Source: Sphingorhabdus sp. EL138
GTDB taxonomy: Bacteria; Pseudomonadota; Alphaproteobacteria; Sphingomonadales; Sphingomonadaceae
Direction: 5' to 3'
Assembly (NCBI RefSeq): GCF_945882965.1
Contig: NZ_CAMCWY010000012.1
Span: forward strand, 21,599 to 85,598
DNA: 64,000 nucleotides
Made by a program: the position numbers and the translations under genes. The notes below the pieces were generated by a model. The model did no database searches, was not told where the DNA came from, and saw only the letters and a program-made list of their open reading frames with translations. Below are positions 56,295-64,000 of this stretch, in pieces (position 1 is the first letter of the stretch; each line of letters starts with the position of its first letter).

Positions 56295-56313
56295 TGAGAA
56301 TGAGATTTTGGAT
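56295..56313 (+). repeat. 19-base direct repeat, copy 2 (tgagaatgagattttggat)
   Basis: It differs from the copy at 50727-50745 at two of 19 positions. It lies 83 bases upstream of the start at 56396. Confidence 0.45.
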
Positions 56314-56395
56314 GTTTTTTGGGGGACTAAAAAATAACGTTGGGATTGCGCTCGCGGGATAACACGGCATACATTGCACTTGGGGAGAGAAGAAG

Positions 56396-57247
56396 ATGCA
56401 GTGGACACCGATCTATGACATGATGATGGAACTCATGCAGCTGGAACCCGTGATAGGACATACGCGGGGAACAAGGTCTGATGAGCGGTATCGTGGTCAG
56501 CTCAGCAAATGGCTCAGCGATCATCAACTGGACGAGATATTCAACGAAACTGACGAACTGAAACATGCCAAGCTGCTACGTTCTCATCTCGCACCGTTAA
56601 TGAAAAGCGATGATGCAAACATCGGCATCAATGTCAGCAAGTGGGTCGTAAAGGAATGGGGCGGAATACAGAGCGGTATAGATACGGTGGCGCTCTGGCA
56701 TAAGACTTGTAACCAGTATGGGCGTGGCGAAGTAAACACGTTCGTCATTCAGATGGGGTCAAAGAGAATAGCGTCTTGGAGCAAAATTCTCTCATTTGTC
56801 TATCCGCAGGAATATCCGATCTATGACGCACGAATTGGTGCAGCATTGAACTCGGTGCTGTGGCAGTTACGAGCACCTCGCTATTTTCCAAAAGTTGGAA
56901 CGCAAAATGGTCCAGCAAACCGCGCATTTGAAATTATGAATAAGAGCCCGATGTGGCGCCCGTATTTGCTGACCTACTATAACTACAAATCTTTGATTTA
57001 TCTGATTGCCCAACATCGGTTCGGTGGAGATCTTCTGCACGCCGAACTGTCTGTGTTTAATGCATCACTGCGGATCATTGATGATTTCATGAGTGCTTAC
57101 GAAGCATACAGACAAGAGGGTTCAACAAGACGACGCAACGGTGGACGATTTTTGGTGCGCTTCTCTGACTTAGGCGAAATCAGAAAAGCCAAGTCTGAGC
57201 AGATTGCTGACATAAGCTCTGAAGAACAGAAAAATTTACCGCTCTGA
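56396..57247 (+). CDS. Hypothetical protein, possibly with an HhH-GPD-like fold
   Basis: The 283-residue protein has no family I can name with confidence. Its central segment SWSKILSFVYPQEYPIYDAR (about 143-162) has a Lys followed at distance by a Pro-x-x-Asp-x-Arg pattern. This recalls the catalytic stretch of HhH-GPD DNA glycosylases ('K...PVDTHVxR') and of unknown proteins often found in islands. The N-terminal part is helical, and the C-terminal end is Arg-rich (QEGSTRRRNGGRFLVRFSD). It starts after a GGGGAGAGAAGAAG site. A role in base excision linked to the TGT-like protein would fit but is speculative. Confidence 0.5.
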   Translation: MQWTPIYDMMMELMQLEPVIGHTRGTRSDERYRGQLSKWLSDHQLDEIFNETDELKHAKLLRSHLAPLMKSDDANIGINVSKWVVKEWGGIQSGIDTVALWHKTCNQYGRGEVNTFVIQMGSKRIASWSKILSFVYPQEYPIYDARIGAALNSVLWQLRAPRYFPKVGTQNGPANRAFEIMNKSPMWRPYLLTYYNYKSLIYLIAQHRFGGDLLHAELSVFNASLRIIDDFMSAYEAYRQEGSTRRRNGGRFLVRFSDLGEIRKAKSEQIADISSEEQKNLPL

Positions 57248-57281
57248 TTTCGGATTCTCCAACAGTGACTTCGGCTGTATG

Positions 57282-57302
57282 AAACTTAAAAGTTTTAAGT
57301 TT
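57282..57302. promoter_or_regulatory. Perfect 21-base AT palindrome, copy 2
   Basis: aaacttaaaa-g-ttttaagttt, identical in both arms to 50781-50801 and differing only in the central base. It ends 13 bases before the ATG of the 54-residue gene, directly ahead of its GAGGAGAG ribosome site. Confidence 0.7.
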
Positions 57303-57315
57303 GAGGAGAGCAGAA

Positions 57316-57480
57316 ATGACACAAGCAAGGCAGTGGTGGGTACTAGTGCGTTACAAAGATGAACCAGGAGCAGGCTTTGGAAAGCAGTATGTCACAGCGG
57401 CGAACGCTTACGAGGCAATTCAGATGGCTAAGGCACTTTACGGGAAGCTGCTGATCTCTGATGGAGCTTCGCCCGCATGA
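57316..57480 (+). CDS. Small hypothetical protein (54 residues)
   Basis: The frame MTQARQWWVLVRYKDEPGAG... (54 codons plus TGA) has a strong GAGGAGAG site 6 bases before its ATG and a WWVLVRY strand followed by a NAYEAIQMAKALYG helix. Similar strand-helix miniature proteins occur in phages and plasmids. The palindrome just upstream suggests tight regulation. A truncated second copy of its 3' end exists at 58194-58247. Confidence 0.7.
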   Translation: MTQARQWWVLVRYKDEPGAGFGKQYVTAANAYEAIQMAKALYGKLLISDGASPA

Positions 57481-57535
57481 TGCATAACAACGATGCTAAG
57501 GGTCTAATCAAAACTGCATGATCGTCGGGGGCAAG

Positions 57536-58129
57536 TCACATGTTCTCAGCTACTCTGCTATAGACCAATACGGCAATAAACACGAACTGGATCAAAAGCC
57601 AACGGATACGATTAGTCTTTGGATCAGATGAAGACACTGCCCGACAAAACATCATGCCCACAAAGCCTAAACTAAAAGGAACGAATGCCGCTGCTGCTAC
57701 CTCAGCCCAAAAGCCTACACGCCCAGACTCTAATGCTACTGCTATCCAGAATGGTCCATAGTATATCAGAGCGATCGCGGCATATGCCACCGCAAAGATA
57801 ACCCAAATCCGAATTTCACCTTGCTTGCCCAAAAACGGCGACTTTTTGTTAAGGCTTTCAGGTTCGGATTCTTGGCTGTTGGACGCGGATGATAGTAGAG
57901 ATGACGCAATACTAGTATCATCCTGTTCTAGGTCTACATCATGCTCACGGCGGCTCACAGCATTTTTGAGAACTTCATATGCCTCATTGATATCTGTAAA
58001 TTTTTTTTCGGCTGAAGGGGATTTGTTGGTATCGGGATGATACTTTCGCATCATAGCCTTATACGCAGCAGCGATTACCTCAGGTTCAGAGCTTGGTGAA
58101 ACTCCGAGAACTTCGTAAAAGTTTTTCAT
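57536..58129 (-). CDS. J-domain (DnaJ-like) membrane protein
   Basis: The 197-residue protein has an N-terminal J-domain (about 3-66) with the HPD motif in MRKYHPDTNKSPSAEKKFTD. A Ser-rich acidic linker (about 70-98) follows, then two or three membrane helices (IWVIFAVAYAAIALIYYG, AAAFVPFSLGFVGMMF, LLIQFVFIAVLVYSRV). It likely recruits Hsp70 (DnaK) to the membrane; the partner is unknown. It stands alone on the minus strand beside the small gene and its duplicate. Confidence 0.88.
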   Translation of the reverse strand: MKNFYEVLGVSPSSEPEVIAAAYKAMMRKYHPDTNKSPSAEKKFTDINEAYEVLKNAVSRREHDVDLEQDDTSIASSLLSSASNSQESEPESLNKKSPFLGKQGEIRIWVIFAVAYAAIALIYYGPFWIAVALESGRVGFWAEVAAAAFVPFSLGFVGMMFCRAVSSSDPKTNRIRWLLIQFVFIAVLVYSRVAENM

Positions 58130-58193
58130 AGCTTACTGAATGCCCCTCAATGGCTTCAATCATGAATTCTGCATCTTTGTCAATCTGCTGAAC

Positions 58194-58247
58194 CTCAGCG
58201 CGGCAAGCAACGCTTACGAAGCAATTCAGATGGCTAAGGCTTTGTAG
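58194..58247 (+). pseudogene. Truncated second copy of the 54-residue gene's 3' half
   Basis: The plus strand at 58194-58247 reads LSAASNAYEAIQMAKAL followed by TAG, matching the NAYEAIQMAKAL end of the protein encoded at 57316-57480. The nucleotides match closely too (aacgcttacgaagcaattca). No start codon or 5' half is present, so it is a duplicated remnant. It lies between the J-domain gene and the next lipoprotein gene. Confidence 0.75.
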
Positions 58248-58295
58248 AGTCAGATCGTATCTTATTAATAAAAAATGAAGATCAGCGACCTCAAT

Positions 58296-58664
58296 TTACC
58301 AACTATTTTTAGAGCGAACGACAGTCGGCAACTCACTCTCGAATTGATCAGGCACAACGCCTTTCGCGGCATATGGTCCTAGCTCACACCAGAATCCGAG
58401 ACGTGGATCTCTCAGTGTACCCTCAGCTTTGTTCGCTGAATCCAAATTAAAATTCAAAATACGAGCGGTCATGGCACAGTTTTGGAGATTGAAATCTCCA
58501 GTATCACCTGTGTCAAAGGTGGCGAAGTGAACACGCATCCCATAATCTAATGGCGAATTTCGGTACAATGTTGATGGCGATTCATCTGTTGAAGTACCTA
58601 AACTGCAACCGCTTACCATCAACGCACCAGCACTAAAAGCCGCTAACCATAGCTGCTTTCTCAT
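58296..58664 (-). CDS. Hypothetical lipoprotein
   Basis: The 122-residue protein has a lipobox (MVSGC, Cys20) and a mature part with two Cys (NCAMTARILN, FWCELGPY). No family recognised. It overlaps the DUF805 protein gene by ATGA (58661-58664) and lies downstream of it, so the two are probably produced together and may act together. Confidence 0.75.
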   Translation of the reverse strand: MRKQLWLAAFSAGALMVSGCSLGTSTDESPSTLYRNSPLDYGMRVHFATFDTGDTGDFNLQNCAMTARILNFNLDSANKAEGTLRDPRLGFWCELGPYAAKGVVPDQFESELPTVVRSKNSW

Positions 58665-59770
58665 GAGCAGCTACCAATCATAACTTCACCTTTGATGTAA
58701 GGTGCCGACACTGTGTCTGACCCGCGTGTTATATTTTTGGTCAAGATCGCGGTATAGCTTCCATACTCATCAGTCCTAACAAATGACATGGAAATTTGAT
58801 TTTGGATTTTATCGAAGGAATTGGATGCTGAAGCATTCACCATAAATGTATTGGCGAATGGCGATTTATCCCAATCGTATTTATTGAAATCAATGTTGTT
58901 TGGATTTTCTAAAACAATATTGAACCCCTGCCCCTTATATGATGTGCTGTCTTTACCACCAGTGACGATATCAATTGCGCCAGTCTCATCTAGGTAAAGA
59001 GCAAAAACAATGTCGTCATAGCCGTCTTTCGTAAAGCCGTTGTCAATCGTGAGGAGCTTATCTTTGGATTGTGTCTTGTCATTCCAATAAGCACTTACAC
59101 CCTTAAAGCCCCAACACCGTATGAACGCTCTTCCTGGAGCATTAGTGGAGGTCATCGGCATCGGAATGGATTCTGACCTGACGCCCCATAAACGATCGTT
59201 GAAGAAACCAAGATATGTGAAATAAGGTAAGCAGAATGCTGCCATGACAATCGCCATCCAGCGTATCTGAAAATTATGTTGAGGAAGAGCAATTACATCT
59301 GGTTTGAAACCAAATTTGTTATCTTGATCACTCCCCCTGAAGAGCGAAAAAATGACCACAACAGCCAAAATTAAATAGCCGATAGAATCATTCCATTGTG
59401 CCATTGGAAAATTGTTATCTAACTCCCATCTCCAAGAGACATATTCATCAGAGATATATAAAAGCGCAGCTGGTCCAGCAGCGAGAGCGATGATAGCCCA
59501 ATAGCCTGACAGCCCCATGTCGTGCAATCGCTGGACATATAAGCGGCAAATTCCCAACACCGATGCAAGTGTCACCGCTATCAAAAATCCTACATAAAGC
59601 TCCAAGAGAAGTTGCGGAGCCGCAGGCTCAACCATCTCAGCAGGCGTCCAAGCTGCCCAAATTAAGGCAACATAAATTGCAACCCCCAGCGAAAATGTTA
59701 GCCTTGATGCACGACCGCCCCACATCTTTTTAATTGCCTGAAACACACGCTGCTTGATTTCTTCGTTCAT
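58661..59770 (-). CDS. DUF805 membrane protein with a large C-terminal extension
   Basis: The 369-residue protein begins with a DUF805-like domain: about four membrane helices in residues 22-180, the RLHDMGLSGYWAII motif and the DNKFGFKP motif at its end. A further helix (about 170-188) leads to a non-membrane domain of about 180 residues (from RAFIRCWGFKGVSAYW), mostly beta-like and with a C-terminal Cys (GSCS). Typical DUF805 proteins stop after about 150 residues, so the extension is unusual and is probably extracytoplasmic. Overlaps the downstream lipoprotein gene. Confidence 0.8.
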   Translation of the reverse strand: MNEEIKQRVFQAIKKMWGGRASRLTFSLGVAIYVALIWAAWTPAEMVEPAAPQLLLELYVGFLIAVTLASVLGICRLYVQRLHDMGLSGYWAIIALAAGPAALLYISDEYVSWRWELDNNFPMAQWNDSIGYLILAVVVIFSLFRGSDQDNKFGFKPDVIALPQHNFQIRWMAIVMAAFCLPYFTYLGFFNDRLWGVRSESIPMPMTSTNAPGRAFIRCWGFKGVSAYWNDKTQSKDKLLTIDNGFTKDGYDDIVFALYLDETGAIDIVTGGKDSTSYKGQGFNIVLENPNNIDFNKYDWDKSPFANTFMVNASASNSFDKIQNQISMSFVRTDEYGSYTAILTKNITRGSDTVSAPYIKGEVMIGSCS

Positions 59771-59919
59771 GTCAGCCCCTTCTGAACTTCAGTAAGCTAA
59801 CCTTGCCCAGATAAACTCATTGGAGCAAGTCAGTTTGACACGGATGGCATTTCAAGTGGTTGGACAGCAGACCTAAATAATACTAAGTTTTGAGCTTAAT
59901 TTAGAGTGGGCAGAGAAAA

Positions 59920-60903
59920 ATGAGAGCTAAGTACCTTTTTGGAGCAGCCTTAATTAGCTTTGCTTCGTGTGCGCCTGCAGCAGCTACAACTGAACTCTCT
60001 GTTCAAACAGTAGATATGCGGAGTGAGCTATGCACTGTAACCGCTGCTGCAAATGACGAGCTTTCAGTTCAGTCAAAAAATTTAGTTCGACAGCTAGATG
60101 TTGCCTTAGAAGTTAATACGAAGTTTCAAAGATTTAGCAAATCTCGGAAATGGAAAGCTGGCGTAGCAATGGGTGAGCAGATGAACTCGGCTGAAGCGGT
60201 GGAATTTGGTAAACTTCAAGGGCAAACAAGCAGTTCTATTTTGTCTATCTTAATTGAGTCTAAACGAGAAAGAGACATTAAGGTTTTTGCAAAAATGGCA
60301 AAAATTGCTGAGCAGATTAGCACTAATAGTTTCGTTCTACCTGATGACACGAACAGTGAAGAATACATATTGTCTCTCTTTGTGGTTGGCGGTCAAAAAA
60401 TGTCTCCAGTAAGCGATGACGCTTACCATGAGAGCCTGTCACAGCGTGGTGACTGCAATTTGGAGCGAGCATTGCTCAGCAACGCAGAAAGGGCACTCGA
60501 CAACGAAGATGCGCTAAAGCGGTTGGAAAATTTCCAAAAGACCGCCGAAAGTTTTGCTATTAAATACGGAAAACCAATCGACCCAGATAAAATGACAAGC
60601 GAAGATAGAAGCTTATTTGAAGCTGGAATGAAAGCGGTTGGCGAGATAGAACGGCTTATTGCGCATTCTAAAAATTTAGTACTCATTGCTCAGTTAGAAG
60701 CTGTCTCGAAATTGCAATTGGCAGTGCGCCGCCAAAGCCAATACGAAGCTCCAGGAAACCTAGATCACATCTCAGTCGTTTGGGATGAATGGAGAAAAAA
60801 TGGCAAGATTACGGATGAGCAGAATGAACTGACAAGAACTACGAATCTTATAAACGAAAAAATTCCAACAGATTTCATGAAAGATGCCGAAAAAGAAAAT
60901 TAA
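59920..60903 (+). CDS. Hypothetical exported helical protein
   Basis: The 327-residue protein has a signal peptide (MRAKYLFGAALISFASCAPA), possibly a lipobox at FASC, and a long, mostly helical mature part rich in Ser, Glu and Lys (KLQGQTSSSILSILIESKRE). No domain recognised. The unusual AT content and codon use match its island neighbours. Confidence 0.65.
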   Translation: MRAKYLFGAALISFASCAPAAATTELSVQTVDMRSELCTVTAAANDELSVQSKNLVRQLDVALEVNTKFQRFSKSRKWKAGVAMGEQMNSAEAVEFGKLQGQTSSSILSILIESKRERDIKVFAKMAKIAEQISTNSFVLPDDTNSEEYILSLFVVGGQKMSPVSDDAYHESLSQRGDCNLERALLSNAERALDNEDALKRLENFQKTAESFAIKYGKPIDPDKMTSEDRSLFEAGMKAVGEIERLIAHSKNLVLIAQLEAVSKLQLAVRRQSQYEAPGNLDHISVVWDEWRKNGKITDEQNELTRTTNLINEKIPTDFMKDAEKEN

Positions 60904-60911
60904 GTGTAATT

Positions 60912-61160
60912 TTAATCAAAGCAGCTTTCATCGCTTATTGGATTCGTTTTATAATCACATTGCTTATCAAATTTTCTTTTATATCCTTCGGCTCCCATAC
61001 AAAGAGCAATATAGTTGTGATAATAGGTGTCACTGACCTCGTTTTTTAGATTATCCTGAGCATGGAACTTACATTTGTAAAGCGCCTGCTCTTTTTTGCT
61101 GAGTGACCCACAGCCCATTAGAGCAAAAGTAATTAAAATTATCAGAGATATTTTTGACAT
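60912..61160 (-). CDS. Small hypothetical lipoprotein
   Basis: The 82-residue protein has a lipobox (FALMGC, Cys17) and four further Cys (YKCKFHAQ, ALCMGAEG, KQCDYKTN, SCFD). No family recognised. It converges with the exported protein gene, 8 bases from its stop. Confidence 0.7.
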   Translation of the reverse strand: MSKISLIILITFALMGCGSLSKKEQALYKCKFHAQDNLKNEVSDTYYHNYIALCMGAEGYKRKFDKQCDYKTNPISDESCFD

Positions 61161-61242
61161 AATTCAGGAACTCTTTTGATCGTAGGTTGAAAGATCATTA
61201 TCTTTTTTCCAGACAGGTGTCTTCAGATCAATAAACAACACA

Positions 61243-61767
61243 CTACCCCAGCTGACAATTTCCCGTAAATAAAATATCAGAATCCATGATTCTGAAATTC
61301 ATATCTCCGTTTTTTTGATATACATCAACCTGTATGTATTGCGTATGAACATATCCACCAGAAGATGTTGATATTACTTTATATGACTGTTTTGTTGATC
61401 CAACGTCAATTACAGTATTTACAAAACCATCATTACCAAAATCTTTAAACTTATACTTACCAGTATCTCTATTTAATATAAATTTCTGACCGATGAATTG
61501 TCCATAGATACTATTTTTGTATAATCCGATAAATTCAAAAAATTTATGGCTTATACTAGTTTCATTGCTTACTTTTGCTAAACTTGAATCGTCTTCAAAT
61601 TGATAAACATTCTGTACGTCACAAACCAGATTTTTGAATTCCAAATATTCTGAAGACGGATATCGGTCTGGCTCCATACTAAATATGGTAGCGTTTGTTT
61701 GCGAAAAACCAGCTGCCGATAGCAACAGAGCAGCCCCCAATATGCTGATCTTTTGATATTTTTTCAT
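61243..61767 (-). CDS. Hypothetical secreted protein
   Basis: The 174-residue protein has a signal peptide (MKKYQKISILGAALLLSAAG) and an AT-rich coding sequence with many Asn, Lys, Ser and Tyr residues. It is mostly beta-strand-like in the second half and carries two Cys (LVCDVQNV, GNCQLG). No family recognised. Confidence 0.65.
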   Translation of the reverse strand: MKKYQKISILGAALLLSAAGFSQTNATIFSMEPDRYPSSEYLEFKNLVCDVQNVYQFEDDSSLAKVSNETSISHKFFEFIGLYKNSIYGQFIGQKFILNRDTGKYKFKDFGNDGFVNTVIDVGSTKQSYKVISTSSGGYVHTQYIQVDVYQKNGDMNFRIMDSDILFTGNCQLG

Positions 61768-61836
61768 GTTGTCCGAGCCTCTATGAAAAGTTCAATATAA
61801 AAGGAGTTGCGATTTTACTAAACACAAAAAGCTACA

Positions 61837-63048
61837 TCAAACAGCGTTCAAACACTTTTCAACTTTAACCACGCCAACCTTGTTACCAGTTTTGTCTACA
61901 TACAAGTAGGTGTAGATAGCTCCTGATTTCACCATGAGATTACTGACAGCATCGCCGCAAATTAGCTCATCAGCATTTTCGGCAATCTCTTTCGACATAG
62001 CTGCCCAGTCAATTTCATCCTCTCGCAATGAGAACATGTGAGTGTATGTTAGATTGATACCGTCCCTTTTTGCGCTGACAATTGACATAAATTCATCAAT
62101 CTTCAGAGGCTTGGTTTCGTTAAAGGACTTTATCGATTCCTCGTGATCTTGCCTAATCCGAGCCTTCGTGAATAAGTTTACGGCACCTTCCCTAATGAGA
62201 ACATAGTCAATTGGATGCCAGATCGAATTTGACGGAGTTCCAAATACCTTATCGGCAAAAGGCTCTGACAACCCAGCATCCGCATACGCCAGCCTCATTT
62301 CCAGAGAAGTACCGTTGACCACGACATCACCAGCGGCTCCGCTGCTCGGACTATGAAAACCTAATAACGCATCAACGTCAAAAGCCCGAACCTTGCTTGA
62401 TAAGAATATGAGCGTACATGCTGACGAACACTCTCCAACTGCAACCGTTGATATATTTCGCTCTTTAATGAGCGACGAGATTTCAACAGCAGCATCTATG
62501 CTGCCGCCTAAAGATAACAGCGACACTTGATTAACTTCGGGGTGCTTGCCAAGCAACACTTTGAACTGCTCTGCGACCTCAACGGTTATAGACCCGTCGA
62601 TATTTAATGTACGACCATTTACCGATAGTTCAGCAGGAAAACCGAAAGTGTAAATGCCACCTACTACTAATGCATTTTCTACAATCGGAGACGGTGTTTG
62701 GCTTAAGTGTGCAACCAAGCCCAATGCACCAATGGACGCAAACAGCTTTGCTATGAGCGCCGATTTAATTGTCCCAGCAGTTGCCTGATGCCTTGTCGCT
62801 GATCGCCAGATACCGATAATAGCCCAAACTGAAATAGCTATCGACAAACCAAACACTGCTAGCGTGGCAGCTAACCATGCTTTCTCAGAAAGATCACTCT
62901 GGAAAATTTGATCGACTGCATATGTGGTAAGAACAGCAACAACGAGTGCGGTTACCAAACCATTCACATAGAACGATAACGCCAGTGGCAAGTTTCCGCA
63001 CCAATGGTCTTTGATGTAGAGGGGCGCTTTATTGATGCTTATCCGCAC
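61837..63048 (-). CDS. Membrane-anchored ClpP/SDH-fold protein
   Basis: The 403-residue protein has three N-terminal membrane helices (about 22-45, 57-80 and 97-114) followed by a ClpP-like (crotonase-fold) domain. The domain has LSLGGSIDAAVEISSLIKER (about 179-198), the nucleophile Ser in VGECSSACTLIFLSS (about residue 209) and His in LLGFHSPSS (232). This matches periplasmic ClpP-like proteases of the COG3904 kind. A C-terminal domain of about 100 residues is unassigned. Its role is unknown. Confidence 0.8.
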   Translation of the reverse strand: MRISINKAPLYIKDHWCGNLPLALSFYVNGLVTALVVAVLTTYAVDQIFQSDLSEKAWLAATLAVFGLSIAISVWAIIGIWRSATRHQATAGTIKSALIAKLFASIGALGLVAHLSQTPSPIVENALVVGGIYTFGFPAELSVNGRTLNIDGSITVEVAEQFKVLLGKHPEVNQVSLLSLGGSIDAAVEISSLIKERNISTVAVGECSSACTLIFLSSKVRAFDVDALLGFHSPSSGAAGDVVVNGTSLEMRLAYADAGLSEPFADKVFGTPSNSIWHPIDYVLIREGAVNLFTKARIRQDHEESIKSFNETKPLKIDEFMSIVSAKRDGINLTYTHMFSLREDEIDWAAMSKEIAENADELICGDAVSNLMVKSGAIYTYLYVDKTGNKVGVVKVEKCLNAV

Positions 63049-63202
63049 AAATTACCTAAAGTTAATCGCTACATGAGCCATAGAAGCTAATTACCCTAAA
63101 GATTCACAGTAAGCATTTTTATTAAATGTGTTTAGTGGCATGATCCTTAGATACCCCACAGAGGCTGTATTCTAAAGGGTCTGAAAACGATAGCGAGGCA
63201 AG

Positions 63203-64000
63203 ATGAGCGAATATCAGCAAATCATACGAGAAGCTCAAATTCTTACCAGCAGTCCCTGCGAGATTGTTAGATACATTGAGGGTCGCTCAAGAGATAATCT
63301 TGAGGATGGCGGAGAAGATTTTGAAACAAAGCTTCTATGCCTCAAAGACAGGCGCATCGACCTTGCGTTAGCTCAGCATTGCGTTTGGGCGGAAACGGCA
63401 AAGGCGCTTTTTTTCAGGGATACTGAAGATTTAGTTTTGAAGCTGTCAGTTCTCACGAACGAGAAAATTGGTGAATATGAGGGTCTTGATGAAACGATAC
63501 CCTATGCAATATTTTCAAAAAGATCACAGGAATTTGAGAATTATATAAAAGCTATCAGTAAAAATGAGCTTCACGCCCTTTTCGGTAACCCCACTATCGA
63601 CAGGAATTTTGTATGTGACTTTTTTATGGAAAAGTCAGCGTGGCATTCAATGGATGAGAGACACAGGGTCCTTTCTGTAAGATTTTTGAGCCGAAATTCA
63701 GGCTTTACCGCAGCATACAAGCCCAAAGAGTGGCGAGATGATGACTTCGACGATGTTCGTCATCGTGCAGCTTTCACTGCTGCCTACGAGATGGCGGATC
63801 GAGTTCCGACGAACCATAATTGGGCGAACGCTCTCGAGGAGCTTTATGCGAAGTTGCCGAATGATATTCATGGGGTGCAGGGCAACATAGACACGAACCG
63901 TTGGATTGCGAGTGAACCTGAAGATTTAGATGCTGAGCTTAAGGCTAATGGCGAGGGTCGGTTGTCGATTTTTCAGTCTGTTCGATTTTACTGCGCTCTT
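63203..64000 (+). CDS. Hypothetical protein (C-terminus beyond the window)
   Basis: An open frame starts at ATG 63203 after a GCGAGGCAAG site and continues to the window edge (266 codons without a stop). The predicted protein is helical and charged (MSEYQQIIREAQILTSSPCE, then IVRYIEGRSRDNL). No family recognised; it may be larger than visible here. The N-terminal SSPCEIVRYIEGRS resembles nothing I know. Confidence 0.6.
   Translation, partial: MSEYQQIIREAQILTSSPCEIVRYIEGRSRDNLEDGGEDFETKLLCLKDRRIDLALAQHCVWAETAKALFFRDTEDLVLKLSVLTNEKIGEYEGLDETIPYAIFSKRSQEFENYIKAISKNELHALFGNPTIDRNFVCDFFMEKSAWHSMDERHRVLSVRFLSRNSGFTAAYKPKEWRDDDFDDVRHRAAFTAAYEMADRVPTNHNWANALEELYAKLPNDIHGVQGNIDTNRWIASEPEDLDAELKANGEGRLSIFQSVRFYCAL

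Overview
The window looks like chromosome of an alphaproteobacterium of the order Sphingomonadales (a Sphingorhabdus/Sphingopyxis-like organism is my best guess). Signs are the gene order rnd-lptC-lptA-lptB-rpoN, a DivK-type regulator, DUF3572 and DUF465 proteins, an Rrf2-led SUF operon, many 4-base ATGA overlaps, and short palindromic intergenic repeats of the kind common in sphingomonads. No rRNA, tRNA, CRISPR array or insertion sequence was recognised.

Positions 1 to about 50,130 are core-type, GC-rich DNA. 1-1691: end of a membrane protein gene and glycerol-3-phosphate dehydrogenase. 1858-7934: a complete, translationally coupled iron-sulfur assembly operon (Rrf2 regulator, sufB, sufC, a GNAT acetyltransferase, sufD, sufS, sufT, sufA); its sufC carries an in-frame palindromic repeat. 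7931-22957: housekeeping and envelope genes (subtilisin-like autotransporter, HAD phosphatase, dapD, terC, HNH nuclease, M20 peptidase, a broken serine hydrolase, DUF3617 lipoprotein, uvrB, TauE-type permease, DUF305 lipoprotein, thrS). 23015-34732: a fatty-acid or acyl-CoA degradation cluster (two thiolases, class III CoA-transferase, TetR regulator, two crotonases, SDR, aldehyde dehydrogenase, acyl-CoA synthetase, acyl-CoA dehydrogenase) with palindromic repeats between its genes. 34930-39859: a four-gene overlapping operon (DUF3572, HAD-like, RidA, FemAB/GNAT-like), divK, rpmG, dps and a double cold-shock protein. 40075-44306: RNase D-like exonuclease, LPS transport genes lptC-lptA-lptB and rpoN. 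44307-50055: a surface-polymer cluster (nucleotidyltransferase, HAD-IB phosphatase, CDP-glycerol glycerophosphotransferase-like protein, Wzx-like flippase, FkbM methyltransferase) and an alpha/beta hydrolase.

From about 50,130 to the window end the DNA turns AT-rich, with mostly unknown genes, a serine recombinase and long gaps: a genomic island whose right end lies outside the window. Its most striking content is a two-gene operon at 50862-53943. The second protein keeps the catalytic outline of tRNA-guanine transglycosylases (a DSGGYQ motif, a later YDSSSP nucleophile-like motif, a GWAFGG motif and a terminal NHN motif) but has lost the zinc cysteines. It may therefore be a DpdA-like nucleic-acid base-exchange enzyme working with an undescribed 578-residue partner. 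A perfect 21-base AT palindrome lies upstream of this operon and again upstream of a small gene 6.5 kb away, suggesting shared control. The rest of the island encodes a J-domain membrane protein, a DUF805 membrane protein, several small lipoproteins or secreted proteins and a membrane-anchored ClpP-like protein.
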